64,000 nucleotides of DNA from Colletotrichum lupini (taxonomy: Eukaryota; Ascomycota; Sordariomycetes; Glomerellales; Glomerellaceae): positions 5,394,001 through 5,458,000 of the forward strand of contig NC_064677.1 of the NCBI RefSeq assembly GCF_023278565.1, read 5' to 3'. The position numbers and the translations under genes are program-made. The notes below the pieces were generated by a model. The model made no database searches and had not been told where the DNA came from. It saw only the letters and a program-made list of their open reading frames with translations. The first letter of the stretch is position 1. The number at the start of each line of letters is the position of its first letter. Positions 1-11,615 of this stretch are shown here, in pieces.

Positions 1-3000
1 TAAAGTTAAAAAAGAAATAAATATAAAAATATTTTAAGAGCTTTTATTTTACTAGCTTATTTCCTACTCTTATTTTTATTAATTAAGTACTATTTTTATT
101 TTTATTACCCTATTTAAGTAATTTTACTTTATAATAAACTTATGCTCTTTATAGGCTTAGTTTATTAAAAACTCGCGCTTTTTATATTTTTATTTAAGCT
201 TAAACTTTTATTCCTTTCGTTTTTTATCCTCTTAGATCTTATTAACCCTTATTTATTATTTTTTAAATATAAAATAATTTATATTTATTTACGTTTATAA
301 TTAAGTAGCTTATTTTTATAAATTATTATAAAGTACTAAAGAACTCGGGGGGTTTTAATTTTTATTTAATAAAAAAAGTACTCTAAAAAATAAAATACTT
401 ATTCCGTATTAAGACTAAGTATTATTAAAATTATTATAATTATTAAAACTAAAGCTATTAAAGTTCTTACTTTAAGAACTACTTTATTAATTAATAATTA
501 AATCCTTATGAGTTCTTCGTTAAGTACGAGATAGTTTTTTAGTATTAGTTTATAAACTCTTAGCCCGATCTCTTACTTTTTTTTTAGTTTAATAGTTAAT
601 AAGTATTTATTAAAGCGCATTTTAAATATACTTTAACGTTATATTAAATATTAAAAACGGCTTATAATATTAATATTTTAATATAAAGTTATAATATATT
701 TATAATGCGTTACGAAATCTTATAATATTAAATTCTAATCTTAGTTATAAGTATTATTAAAGTTAGCTAATATTTATAATAGTTAATTATTAATACGTAC
801 TTATTAATTATAATAAGTAGAGGGAGATATTAGCTAGTCTAAATATATAAAACTAAGTAAAGGATCTTAACTATATTTATATTATCGGGTATTAAAAACT
901 AGTTTTTTAAAAAAACCTTAGTTATTTTATTATAAAACGTACTTATAATATATAGTTCTCGTTTATACTTTACTTAGTTAGTATATTACGAAAAGTTTTT
1001 TATAAAATAATAAGTTATTATTAATTAAGTAAGGTATTAACGAGAAATATTTTAAAAATATTTTAAAAACGTTTTCCTTTTTCGAAATATTTCTAAAATG
1101 TTTCTATTATAAGCTATATATAGTAAAATATAATACTTATAATAGATTATATTATATAGCTCGTTATAGTTAAGTATTACTTAATATTTTAAAAAAGATA
1201 TTAATATATTATAAGTAAAATCTATATTACGAGAATAATTTTTATCTAGGAGTTCTTTAATATCTCTTTTAAAATATATATAATATAAGTATATATAGTT
1301 TTAGACCTACGTAAGCTATATCTATTAAGGGTTAAACTTTTTAATAAGGTATTTACCTAAGCCCTTAATTATTATATTTACTTAATTTAAAGTAATTTTA
1401 AAAAGGCCGGTTTTATAAACGTATTTTTATTAAACCTAAACTTAATACTTTTACTTTAAAATATTAAATACAGCTCGAAATATATAATAATATATATTTA
1501 TAGTTTCGGTATTTATATAGATGTATATAAGAAGCAGAGCTTTATAAGTAATATATTAATAATTTTAAAATAAAAGTTAAGAAATATTTTGGAAATATTT
1601 CTAATATTATAATATACCTTTTTCGCTATTCTAATTATACTAGCCCTAAATAATTTCTCGCTAATTTATACCCTTTATATATTTATAGTTTATATTAACT
1701 ATAAATAACTTTATATTATCGAACTTTTATTATTTTACTTACTTTTAAAAAAAGTAAATAACTATATAGTTAGTATTAGATTAGTACGTATATTAAATAT
1801 ATTATATACTTATTATAATATTAAAATAGCTATCTTTTTATATTTATAAAATAACTTACGTATATTCGCTTATTTACTTTTTATTATTATTATAATATAA
1901 GAGCTAAGGTTTAACTTCTCTTAAGAAATAGAAAAATCTATTATTTATAAATAATATATTATAAAAAGTCTATTTTTATAAAGCTTTAATAAATATTTAT
2001 AATTATTCGCCCCTTATTCTTAACTAGGAATTCTTAGAGTTAAGGAGATTAAAAAAAGGTATTTAGACTTATATTTAGTTTATTAATCCTCTAGAGAACT
2101 TAAAAAATACTTTAAATAATAGCTTTTAGAGTTTTATTTAGTAATAATAAAGGTTAGTTATATTTATTATAAAACGTTAAAATAATAAATAATATTATTT
2201 TAATATCCTTTAGAATAAAGTATTAATATTTAATAGAACACTTTACTATTTTAAGTTTAAATAGTAGTTTAAAATAAGTTTTATTTAGTTAGTAATTACT
2301 TAGCCTTATTCTTTAATAAAATATTTAATAAGCTTATTATAAATAAGACGTTTTTAACGATTCGATATAAATATATAATATTTTTAATCCCTTTCCTTTA
2401 TAAATTACGTATCCGTTTTGTTTATAGCTACTTTAATATATTATATATAATATTTTTACGTAGTTATAAACTTTATAAGAGGGAAAGTTAAAAAGTTATA
2501 AAATCTAAAAAAATAGTCTAGCGAGATAGTATAAGTATTTATTAATACCGTATATTAATACTATATAACCGATATTAAGAATTACCCGAGTAGCTAACAA
2601 AAGCAAAATACTAAAATAAATATAATATTTCTAATTTAATAAAATTAAATAAAAGTAGTAATTTATAAGTCTTTATAAAGGATACAAATTTTAGCATACT
2701 AAAATCTATTACTAAAAACTAATAAGCTCCTATTAAGTCTTTTATAAGTTATTTATATTATCTTATTAAGTAATTTTATATATATACTATATTATATTTT
2801 CCTTAGTTTAAAGAAGTATATTATATTCTATTCTTAATATATAACGCCTTTTTTAAATCTAGTATATATAATATAAATAGTACTTTATTTAAAAAAAAAC
2901 GATTAAAAATATTCTTAAAACGTTTCTAAAACGTTTCTAAAATGTTTTTTAAATAACCGGACTTACTTAATAATCTTTTTTATAATATTAAATATCTTAA

Positions 3001-3960
3001 CTTTATCTCGTAATATATTATACTTCTTAACGAGGTCTTTTAAAATAATTATATAATAAAAGTCGTTATAGGGTATATATAAATAGGTTTTATTACTTTA
3101 ATAAGTATAATAATATTGCGTTATAAGTATATCTCTTAGAATAATACTAATTATTAAAAAACTAATAATACCTTATTAAGTATTATATTAAATTTACTAT
3201 TCTTTAATAATTCCTAATATTAAGAAATAAAAAGTTAAATATACTATATCCTATAGCCGCTCGATTTCTTTTATAAATAAGGCTTTAGTTAAGATAATAA
3301 GCGTAACTCTATTATTAATAATTAAAAGAAACTTAGGTATACCGGCCGTATATTAAAGCTATTATACTATAATAATACCTCGGTTATTTTAAGTTTTAAT
3401 ACGGATATTTAAGCTATTAAAAATAATAATATAATTATTAAAATTATTATTTATAACCTAAGTATTATATTAATATTTAATATAAAAGTTTAATTTATAT
3501 AATACTTACTTATTTAATTAACTTTTTATAAATAAGAGCTCGATATTTATAAAGATTAGGATATAAAATAAATACGCTATTATAATCTAAATTTTCTTAG
3601 ATATTTTATAATAGATTAAATTTGTTTTACTAAGGTAAAAGTATTAAAATAATATTATTATTATATATAATAAATAAGTTTTATAAGAATAATTCTATAA
3701 AGTCGGTTATAATAAGCGAATTTTAGTATAATTAAAAAGAAATATAATTAAAAAATATTTCTAAAATAATTTAGTAAAACGTAAAATAGTATATTCCCTT
3801 ATTATATAAAACTCGTAATATTTAAATTAGTAATAAAGCGATTATATAGTGAAATATTTCTAGCCCCTAATTAGTTAGAAATTTACCTAGGGATCTACTA
3901 ATAACTAAGTACTTATTATTATACACGGGACTCCTACCTTAACTAGGGGGGGTTATTATT
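1..3960. repeat. RIP-degraded AT-rich repeat DNA, element identity unknown
   Basis: Extremely AT-rich sequence in which CpA and TpG are almost absent while TpA is abundant and some CpG remains, the pattern left by repeat-induced point mutation. No open reading frame of useful length survives on either strand. Clusters of a short palindromic module (GAAATATTTC or AAACGTTTC-like, about 11 bp apart) occur near 1048-1110, 1591-1612, 2905-2950, 3755-3775 and 3860-3880. The right boundary is sharp, just after a run of seven G at about 3946-3952. The left end lies outside the window, so neither target duplication nor terminal repeat can be checked. I infer an old transposon but cannot assign a family. 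Confidence 0.8.
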
Positions 3961-4940
3961 AATTTATCGAATCACTCGTGCAGACAGGCGCCGCAGAAAT
4001 AGAACCTGCCTACGTAGCAACCGTCGTGCGCAGGCGCCGCAGGGTGCAGTTCTGCATTTTGGCGTCGCATTCACGGCACTGCGACAGAGAGAAGAAAAAA
4101 GATACCCGCGCACTTCCCGTCCCTCCCCTCCCCCTCCGTCTGCGTCCGCGTCCGCGTCCCAGGTCCAGGGCTCGAGAGTTTTTGATTCCGCGAAACTGAC
4201 CCCTTACCTGGGCCCTGGGACTCCAGGAGCTTCCTTCTCCTACAAAGCCACGGCTGTCTCTTTACCTTATCTACTGTATCGGCAATCTACCTTCGTTTGT
4301 CTCTCTTTTGCATTTTCAAGTTTTCAACTATAGTAACTTCAGCAAGGGACTGCGGCATGGAATCACATCTTCAGACAACCCCCCCGAGAAAAAAAAAAGC
4401 ATTCTTCTTCTGCACTAAGAAACTTGCGTTCGGCGCCGGCACAGACACCATCGATAGTCGAGAGCTTTCGTTACCTTAGCCCGTTAGCCCCCGATTCCCC
4501 GATAGGCGTTCCTAGTCAGGGCACTCGGGGCCAAAAAAAAAAAGAGGGTTTCTTGGCGGTCCCCCGTCTGCTTTGCCAAGATCTCTAATCTTGACGAGGC
4601 GGCCTACGGCGCTTCGTAGAAAGTTAGAGAGAGAAATAGAGCAGGAAGAGAAAGCGACAGAAGTGGCTCCCGTTTTTGATTACTGAAGTCGGGCAACATG
4701 ACTAACCACCTTTGTCCCTCGTACTTTAAGTGATGGGTGTTGTGTCTACCTTAGGGTGTAAGCAGCGGTTACTCGCCTGGCTGCGGTTTTCCCATCCCGC
4801 TTGCTTCGTCGCCCGATAAGAGAAGAAACAACAAGGGCGATGATATTCTGCCACCAGCTGCCGCTATTCTGCCACCAAGTGTGGCTGCGGCCGCCACACG
4901 ACCGCCGGTCTCGGGCACATACGTAAGCTGGGCTCTACAT
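3961..4940. other. GC-balanced island without a recognisable gene
   Basis: Base composition returns to normal for about 1 kb between two RIP-affected stretches. Two short open frames (73 and 60 codons) are low-complexity (Arg/Pro-rich, Lys-rich) and carry no domain I know, so I do not call them genes. The right part (from about 4831) holds one arm of an inverted duplication described separately. Confidence 0.5.
4831..4920 (+). repeat. Left arm of a diverged inverted duplication
   Basis: The stretch around 4835-4895 matches the reverse complement of about 5575-5660. Read on the plus strand it encodes GDDILPPAAAILPPSV. The other arm, read on the minus strand, encodes GDDILPAPADIPPPSV. Conservation of the reading frame between the arms suggests they derive from a coding sequence that was duplicated in opposite orientation. 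Weaker similarity continues outward for another 60-90 bases. Confidence 0.6.
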
Positions 4941-4991
4941 AGTCAGAAAAAGTACGGTAATTAACGAATTAGCCTAAGTTAACGAATTAGC

Positions 4992-5017
4992 CTAAATCGA
5001 CGGAATCGTCGATTTAG
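4992..5017. repeat. Perfect 11-bp hairpin
   Basis: CTAAATCGACG at 4992-5002 and its exact reverse complement at 5007-5017 are separated by the 4-base loop GAAT. It lies in the moderately RIP-affected spacer of the inverted duplication. Its CpG sites are intact. Function unknown. Confidence 0.7.
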
Positions 5018-5022
5018 CTAAA

Positions 5023-5093
5023 TTAACTACTTAATTAACTACTTAATTAACTACCTAATTAACTACCTAATTAACTAGCTACCTAATTAACTC
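5023..5093. repeat. 12-bp minisatellite
   Basis: Four consecutive 12-base units TTAACTAC[T/C]TAA run from 5023 to 5070, followed by a 16-base variant containing an extra CTAG and a partial unit. The units differ only by a C/T transition, as RIP or simple drift would give. Confidence 0.75.
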
Positions 5094-5574
5094 GCTCGAA
5101 AGGCTAGTAGCGATCTGCTAGCGATAGTTTATAACGAGGTTAAGGATTTACGACGCTTATTTAAGTAAGTTAACTCTACGAGGCGTTACTATTTTTAATC
5201 GCAACGCGGGCTATAAGTATAATAATAAGTAACGGTAGTTCTAGCGGAGGGCTTATATTAAATAATTCGGACCGCAAAGCTAGCCTCGTAAGTAGCCTCG
5301 TTAAGTACTACTCTAGCCTTAGGTAGGCTAGAGAAGCGCTAGCCGTAAAGTAGGTAGTCGTACTCTACGTAACCGTATTCGTCGTAATTAATAGTATATT
5401 AGTAAACGAAGGGATCGTTAACTTCGCAATTATTCTCTTCTTGCGGTATATTAACGTTAGGAATAGCTTTAATTAGTAGTAGCGGTAGTAGTAGCGACGG
5501 CGAGGTTGACGAAGTAGTAGTTATAGGTAGGTAAGTGGGTAGGTAAGTGGGTGGGTATGGGCAGCTGGCCTCCG

Positions 5575-5660
5575 GGCTCGGAGGCAGGGGCGGTCGCAGC
5601 CACACTTGGGGGCGGGATATCGGCAGGTGCTGGCAGAATATCATCGCCCAACAACAACGC
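5575..5660 (-). repeat. Right arm of the same inverted duplication
   Basis: Reverse-complement partner of 4831-4920. The minus-strand frame stays open from 5681 to about 5469 and ends in Pro/Thr-rich low-complexity sequence inside the moderately RIP-affected spacer. The spacer between the arms (about 4940-5540) is depleted in CpA/TpG whereas the arms are not. Confidence 0.6.
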
Positions 5661-7005
5661 CAAGTAAGGGTGAAAAGCCAAGGCCAGGAGGCTCTTCTCG
5701 TTGGTAACAAAACGGGCGTTCGTTTCGCTCTAAAAAAGACACGACGACCACAAAAAGTCGCGCGCCATTGGGAGACGGGGGCTAGAGAGTTGCGTCGTCG
5801 CCCTCTTGCGCCTCACTGAGTCCACGTCAAGGGTCAAAAGGCAGCCGCCCGATTGGTTGTGCCATCTTCCCAAGCTTTCGCCCGGCTCACGTATTACACG
5901 TGTATCCGTACGATTGTTACTCTAGACTCTCGAGGCCTCGAGTTCATGTTCGACAACCTCGAAAGTGTTTGTGTATCCCCAAGCTCGCGCCCGTGTTGTG
6001 CTTCTGGCCCAAAATCTTACCCGCAGCCTCTCGCCATCCTTGCTTTCTCACTTGCGGCGATCAAATCTCCTTGGCCTTATCCAGAGACCTCAAATCTCTA
6101 GATGATTGGCGATATTGTCCTTCCAAAAGATGGATGCCTTGCTGGGCGGCCCTGTTGGCCCCCAAAGTAGTGGGCGTAATCAAACAACCTTTTTCTTTCC
6201 TTCTTCCGCCCACGCCGTCCACGCAAAATGTCCTAATTTACCGCCTAGTCCTGCCATCCCTACGCTGGGACGCCGAGCCTCGAAGATCATTTCAGTTCCA
6301 AAAGTTTGGTTGTCTCTGAGTTTGCTGCTCTGCTGGCAATCGCCGGGCTGTCCGGACCGCCAAGACTTTCCCGTACAATTCATACGCCAGAACCTCCCCC
6401 CTGACTTCGTCTCAGAATTGCTGCGTTGACCTTTGACGAGGGTTCTTAACTCTCTTCGTCCCGTCTCTGAGCTTCTCCTTCTCCACGATTTTTATGCTCC
6501 TGGCCTTGCCTAATCTTTTTGCCTCTTCTTCTGGACCGGGATTGGCTTGTGAGGAAAAAGATTTGCGCAGCGGGCGATTCCATCACCGACCAAAAGAAGT
6601 GCCCGCCCTCTGCCGCCTCGGCTACCGTCCGCTGGGCTGCTCTGGCACGAAAAGGCAGCTTACGAGTCGTCGCAACAAAACACAAAGTCTATTTTCGTTC
6701 TCGCCCAACCCACTTGTGTCCACAGATCGCAGGAGTTGTTTACTCACCCTGCCAAAAAGGAGGAGGTCTGAGCTCAACGGCCGGTTCGAGCGTCATCTGA
6801 TATAGCGCGGGGTGTTCGCTCAAGTTCCTGCAGAGGGACCCAGATCGGATCCCTTCACCTGTACTCATACCGAAAGGGCCGTTGAAGGATTTTTGAAATT
6901 ATACCTTTTTCCCTTCTTGTCAACTCATTTCCTTCACAACATCAGCACGAGGAGCAAGCGGGAACATCAGTAAGAGAGCGGAAACTTAACAGAAGCCATA
7001 GGACC
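5661..7005. other. Intergenic and promoter region of the 7006 gene
   Basis: Normal composition with many overlapping short open frames on both strands but no coherent protein. The last few hundred bases are rich in pyrimidine tracts and precede the ATG at 7006, so this likely holds the promoter and 5' leader. No motif is clear enough to name. Confidence 0.5.
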
Positions 7006-8690
7006 ATGGGTCCGACTCACGACCACACCATGATCGCAAACCAATCTCGATGGACAATACTGAGGAATGGCTCCTCTCGCCGGTCAAAAGTACTCGTTGG
7101 CGCCTTCTTCATCTTCTTACTGTCCGCGATCTTTGTACTGCAGCCACACTGGCACGTCGCCAGCTCCGGACTACCAGTGCCTAGCTTACACCGACCTACG
7201 CCAGAGTCTACACCCAAGGGGCCGGCCGGGAGCGATGGTGGCGATAACGGCGCTGGCTCACGTACAGCTGTTCTAACGCCGGACGCTGACGGGGTCCTCT
7301 TGTCCGCGGGAACGCCTATTTTCACATCGCCTAGCGGTCGTCACGCTCTCGTTCTGCAGGATGACGGCGACCTGGTTCTCAACAGGGTTGATGATGACGG
7401 CAGCTCTCATGCCGTATGGTGGACCGCGACAGGTGATTTGCACAAGGGCGGGCGCACAGTCATTCTTGAGGATCAACAAGGCCACGTTCGTATCGTATTA
7501 AATGCCATGTTGAAGAATACGTGGACGACGGTTTGGCATAGCGACCTCGAGCCGGCCTGCAAGAAGACACAGGGAGGCATTATGAGACGGAGCGAGGACG
7601 GCGGGTCGCAAACAATCGCCAAGTCGAAGAGAAGCTCTGGTCAACTCGAGCTGTCGGATACGGGGAGACTATCGATTCCTGGGCTATGCAATTTGTACGT
7701 GCCACCGAGTGAGCGCGAAAAGGAGCGCAGTCTGGCTGTCATCATTGCCGGCCTGTACAGGACCAACCACGTTACCTGCAAGACGCACATGTCGGAGCTC
7801 ATCGCCGACCACCCGGCTTTCTCGAGGATCGACGTCTTCGCCTACATGCTCTACGAGCCTGGTGACGTAGATGTGTTCAACCGAACCAAGGAGTCCATTG
7901 AAGCGAACCTGAGGGAGTGCTATGGCACACACTTGCGATCGGTCGACGTTTTGCCTGTGAGCGAGATGGAGGTGGAATATCCCGGCGGCACGGAGGCGAT
8001 GGCGGCGACACCGTGTGGCGAAAGACTGGGAAGGTTGAACAATCAGCTGAGAACCGTATCGTTGGCGGCGGAGAGGTGGTGGGCTTGGAGTGTCACCAAC
8101 GGCTACACCCATGACACAGTACTGCGGATTCGGCCGGACACGTCGTTATGGGCGAGACCACAATTCAAGACGCTGGAGGAGCTGGGCCCAAACACGCTCA
8201 TTCTGCCACACCCTCGAGGTGAACACTACTTCTACTGTGCGCGTATGAGCGGGCGCGTCGGTGTCGGTATGTGAATATCTGCGAGATGCCTGAAATAATG
8301 TAACATGACAGCTGACCTGATACTCGAATAGGTCCAACCGATCAAATCGCGTACGGAAGCGCGGCGGCCATGGGCCACTGGCTCTACATGTACGACCGGT
8401 TCCAACAGATGGTCGACCTTGCAGCAACTCCCTCTCGACCGGCGCTCCGTGACTTCTCGGGATGCGAGGTTATGCCGTCTGGTCCCCTGGCAAGCGATTG
8501 CCCGACGCCGGCGCCTTGCTCAATAGAGTGTCTCGTGGCATGGTTTCTTGAGGCCCGCGGTGTGGACTTCCACATCGAGTGGGGATGGGAGCAGAACCCA
8601 TTGAGATGGAAAGATATCGGCCAACTTGGCGCAGAGGAAGAGAGACTGGCCGATCACGACGACGAGGACGATGGGATGACGTGGGGGTGA
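7006..8690 (+). CDS. Type II membrane protein with bulb-lectin-like and glycosyltransferase-like domains
   Basis: Two exons, 7006-8266 and 8332-8690, joined across a 65-base GTATGT...AG intron. The product is 539 aa. The start has a good context (ACCATGG); a second ATG at 7030 is an alternative. A single hydrophobic segment (about residues 30-46) behind a basic N-terminus indicates a type II membrane protein, probably Golgi or secretory. Residues about 90-185 resemble a bulb-type (mannose-binding) lectin repeat, with QDDGDLVLNRV standing where the QxDxNxVxY motif is expected; the match is imperfect. Residues about 235-500 hold RIRPD (374-378) and DQIAYGS (424-430), a pairing I associate with uncharacterised eukaryotic glycosyltransferase-like domains. 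The splice restores the second motif exactly. The C-terminus is acidic. Substrate unknown; carbohydrate recognition plus transfer is an inference. Confidence 0.85.
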
Positions 8691-11615
8691 AGTTGGTCGA
8701 GGCGAGGTTGTAGGAGAGGTGGCGCATCTTTCTTTTGTCTCCTTGATTTCTGGAAAGCGTGGTGTTTGGGTGATTTGGGAAGGTCTTGAGATTCGAGTGC
8801 CTGAAGAGAGATGTGTAAGTGAAGGAGGGAGCGACTGATGGGTACTTACCCTATGCATTTGACTTGAAGGTTACCTGGCGTCAACTATTGGAAAGAACAA
8901 CCTAGAAGCGGGAGGAACCGCGATAGCATACTACCTTACGGCAGGGCTCTTCAAGAGTAAGGTACAGCTCAACTTCAAAATGAAACAAGTTGAAAAACAC
9001 AAGTTGAACAGTTGACATCGATCCGTTGAACATGTTTGTATCCCGAGTGAGCGGTCTAAGTCGATGATCTTGTGGGCTACCTTACGACGCTCATGAGCCG
9101 GAGCAATTGCGGCTGAGGCGTAACAATTCATTTTGCTCTGTGTTGCCAACGGCACTTGCCGGTCCCAGCTCTCTGGTGTAAATCCTGCAAACATCGATTT
9201 GAGGGTCGTGAGATGAAGATGAGGGAGCAAGTGAGATCTGTCGACAGGGATTGAAGACATCCAGGTGATTCGGTTACCTCGAGGATCGGGCGGGGTAGGT
9301 GGAATGTGGGTCGCTCCTGTCTCTTCCTCCCGTCTTCCTCTTGCCCTTTTCGGACAACACCGAAGCCAACTTCAGTTACGACGACCTCGCGATTTCCATC
9401 TTCATCTAATTAGGTACCTCCATGTTCTTAACCGCAGAGGTAGGTCAAGTTTTTAACCATTGACCATTCAACATCCATGTAATCATCAAATCCTTACTGA
9501 GCTTTAGAAACAGAAAGGTTGAGAGTTGGGTTCCAGTCGTAATGGTTCAGAGTAGATGTCCAAAAGCATACCTAAGTATCATACCCTTTACACATTTGGC
9601 ACGTGAAGTATCCGTATTGTACAGGGTATGAAATGTGCCTAGGGAAAGAACTCTTTGGGTGTCCCTAGGCATTGAAAGTCTTGCTTAATCGCATCGAGTG
9701 AATCGGACCGTGGCCTTGGCCGCTCACAGGGATTTGCATCCGTCATCTACACAGCAAAGGGCCGACCCAATTACATGGGGATGGAATCTGTCTCCGACTG
9801 CCACCCGTTGATGAGCGGTGTCATTGAGCAACTAGTCCTCTTGACGTTCTTGGCGCGTGAAACAGCAGATACCCGACGCCTCAGAAACACCACGATGGCG
9901 CGACACGTGCAAGCAATGTATCCTTAGAATAGTAAGAGGGAGGTAGCCAACTGCCTGCAGTACTACCGTGCGTCATTGACAGATGTATTCCAAGCTCAGC
10001 CAACAAGAATCAGCAAGAGCACGTTTGATGAGAGGTGTGGTGAAAGTTGGCCTGGGAGGGTGTGAAAAGAACTTTGGTGCTGTCAGTTTACCAAAGTCCC
10101 AAATATTCTGGACGGTGTGCCACCTCGCTGCAGCCACCAATTTCCCATCTTCCACCGTTCGGCCGGTAAGGCGCGAGCCACGGTCCACCAAGACGGACAA
10201 CGTGTGATTCCACGGGGAAACTCGAGCTACCTCACATTAGTCTAGCTGAGGTACGGCTGAATTTACGCGTAACTTCCCCCTTTCCTGGACCCAAAAGTCA
10301 GGGTTCGCTGGGACCAAGAAGATCTCATTCTTATCACGTGTGGGTGACTTCATGTAAGTGATCTCGCCCAATCCTTTCACATCCAAATCAGAATCTTCAC
10401 AGCCTGTCGCGCCTTCTTCGGGGAAATCCACAGATGTGTCCGTATAGATACTATCTTTGGAAGCTGGGTCTCAACTCGACTGGATTCTCTGAAGTAATTA
10501 GTGTGCCAGACTGGAGTGGCCGAGTGCTCGCAGGAAACAGGCTGCAAGTCTACCATGGCATCTCCATCATAGAGACCCAGTTTAGCGGGATATTCCTCTC
10601 ACCATCTCTCCACCAACTGGGCTGAGGACACAGCTAGGGAGAAGACGGCTTCAAGACCGGAACGACGGCCAGCTTCTGTCGTCGATGCAACCAAAGGCCA
10701 ACGCCAATGGCCCAGAGCTGTGGGTTGCAGGTCCAACCGTGGTTGAAGCGTGCTTGAAGTCTGCATTGGCGCCGCTGACAGGCAGTAGTTCCACCTAATT
10801 CAGGGGACACAGCGAATCAAACACGAGAAACGACCCCTATTCACACGTCGCTTGGGTGACGCTAGTCCTGTTCCTGTCCCTTCAGCAGCTTCATTGGAAC
10901 CGGCCGCCTTTGTCGTGCGCTGGGCAGTGAGAGCCACCACGCCTGGACCACCGCCCAAGAAGATGACCACTGTAGAAACGCTTGCCTGTTTGGGAAGTGG
11001 TGCGTCTGGTGTGTGCCCACAGCCGCCCACTTTTTTGGACCTCGTCTCTTCCATCGTCACAACTTCAACTCCGCTCACCACCACGCCGTCGCCCGCATTG
11101 CCTGCACACCCACCCGCTAACACATCAATGCATACGCATCCCACATCGTCGCCGTTGCGGTCTGCGCCGCTTGTGGGCGTCAATGTCTATTCGTGCTTCT
11201 CGAGTAGTCCTCACGAGGGGGGAGATTGGTCCCCTGCACCCCTCGCCATGATGGCTTACACCCACAACTCAATTTGCCTCTAGGCAATTTTTCTTTACCC
11301 GTCCCTCAATGTAGTTAGTCACTACATCGTTGCGCCGCTTCGTGGAGAGCGGCAATGGTTCACTTATGAATGGGAGTCTTCTCCTGACGTTCCATGTAAT
11401 GTCTCTTTTCTCTCTTCCCTGCTTTCCTCACTCCATCTCTGTTCCTGTTGAGATCTAGAGACGACGGTGCGTCTTCACCATCTTGCAAACATTCGTGTTT
11501 GCGTCCTTTCTTTGATCTTAGATCACATCTACACTCTTTCTACGGCCTCGGCCACCTTACAATCGTTGCGAACAACGTACAAAACACTTAATTGTCTAAT
11601 ACTACTACGTCAAAC
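8691..11615. other. Long intergenic region, no gene recognised
   Basis: About 2.9 kb of normal composition between two plus-strand genes. Short open frames occur on both strands (the longest about 143 codons at 10852-11283, lacking an ATG start and Pro/Thr/Ser-rich), but none has a recognisable domain or a consistent exon structure. The part just upstream of 11616 is pyrimidine-rich with CT/TC tracts, typical of a fungal promoter and 5' leader. Confidence 0.5.

Noticed and set aside
3978..4199. 73-codon frame at the edge of the first AT-rich block
   Set aside because: Arg/Pro repeats from a simple GTCCGC-type repeat; not protein-like.
10852..11283. 143-codon frame upstream of the chitinase
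   Set aside because: No ATG start, low-complexity Pro/Thr/Ser text, open on both strands; more likely promoter sequence.
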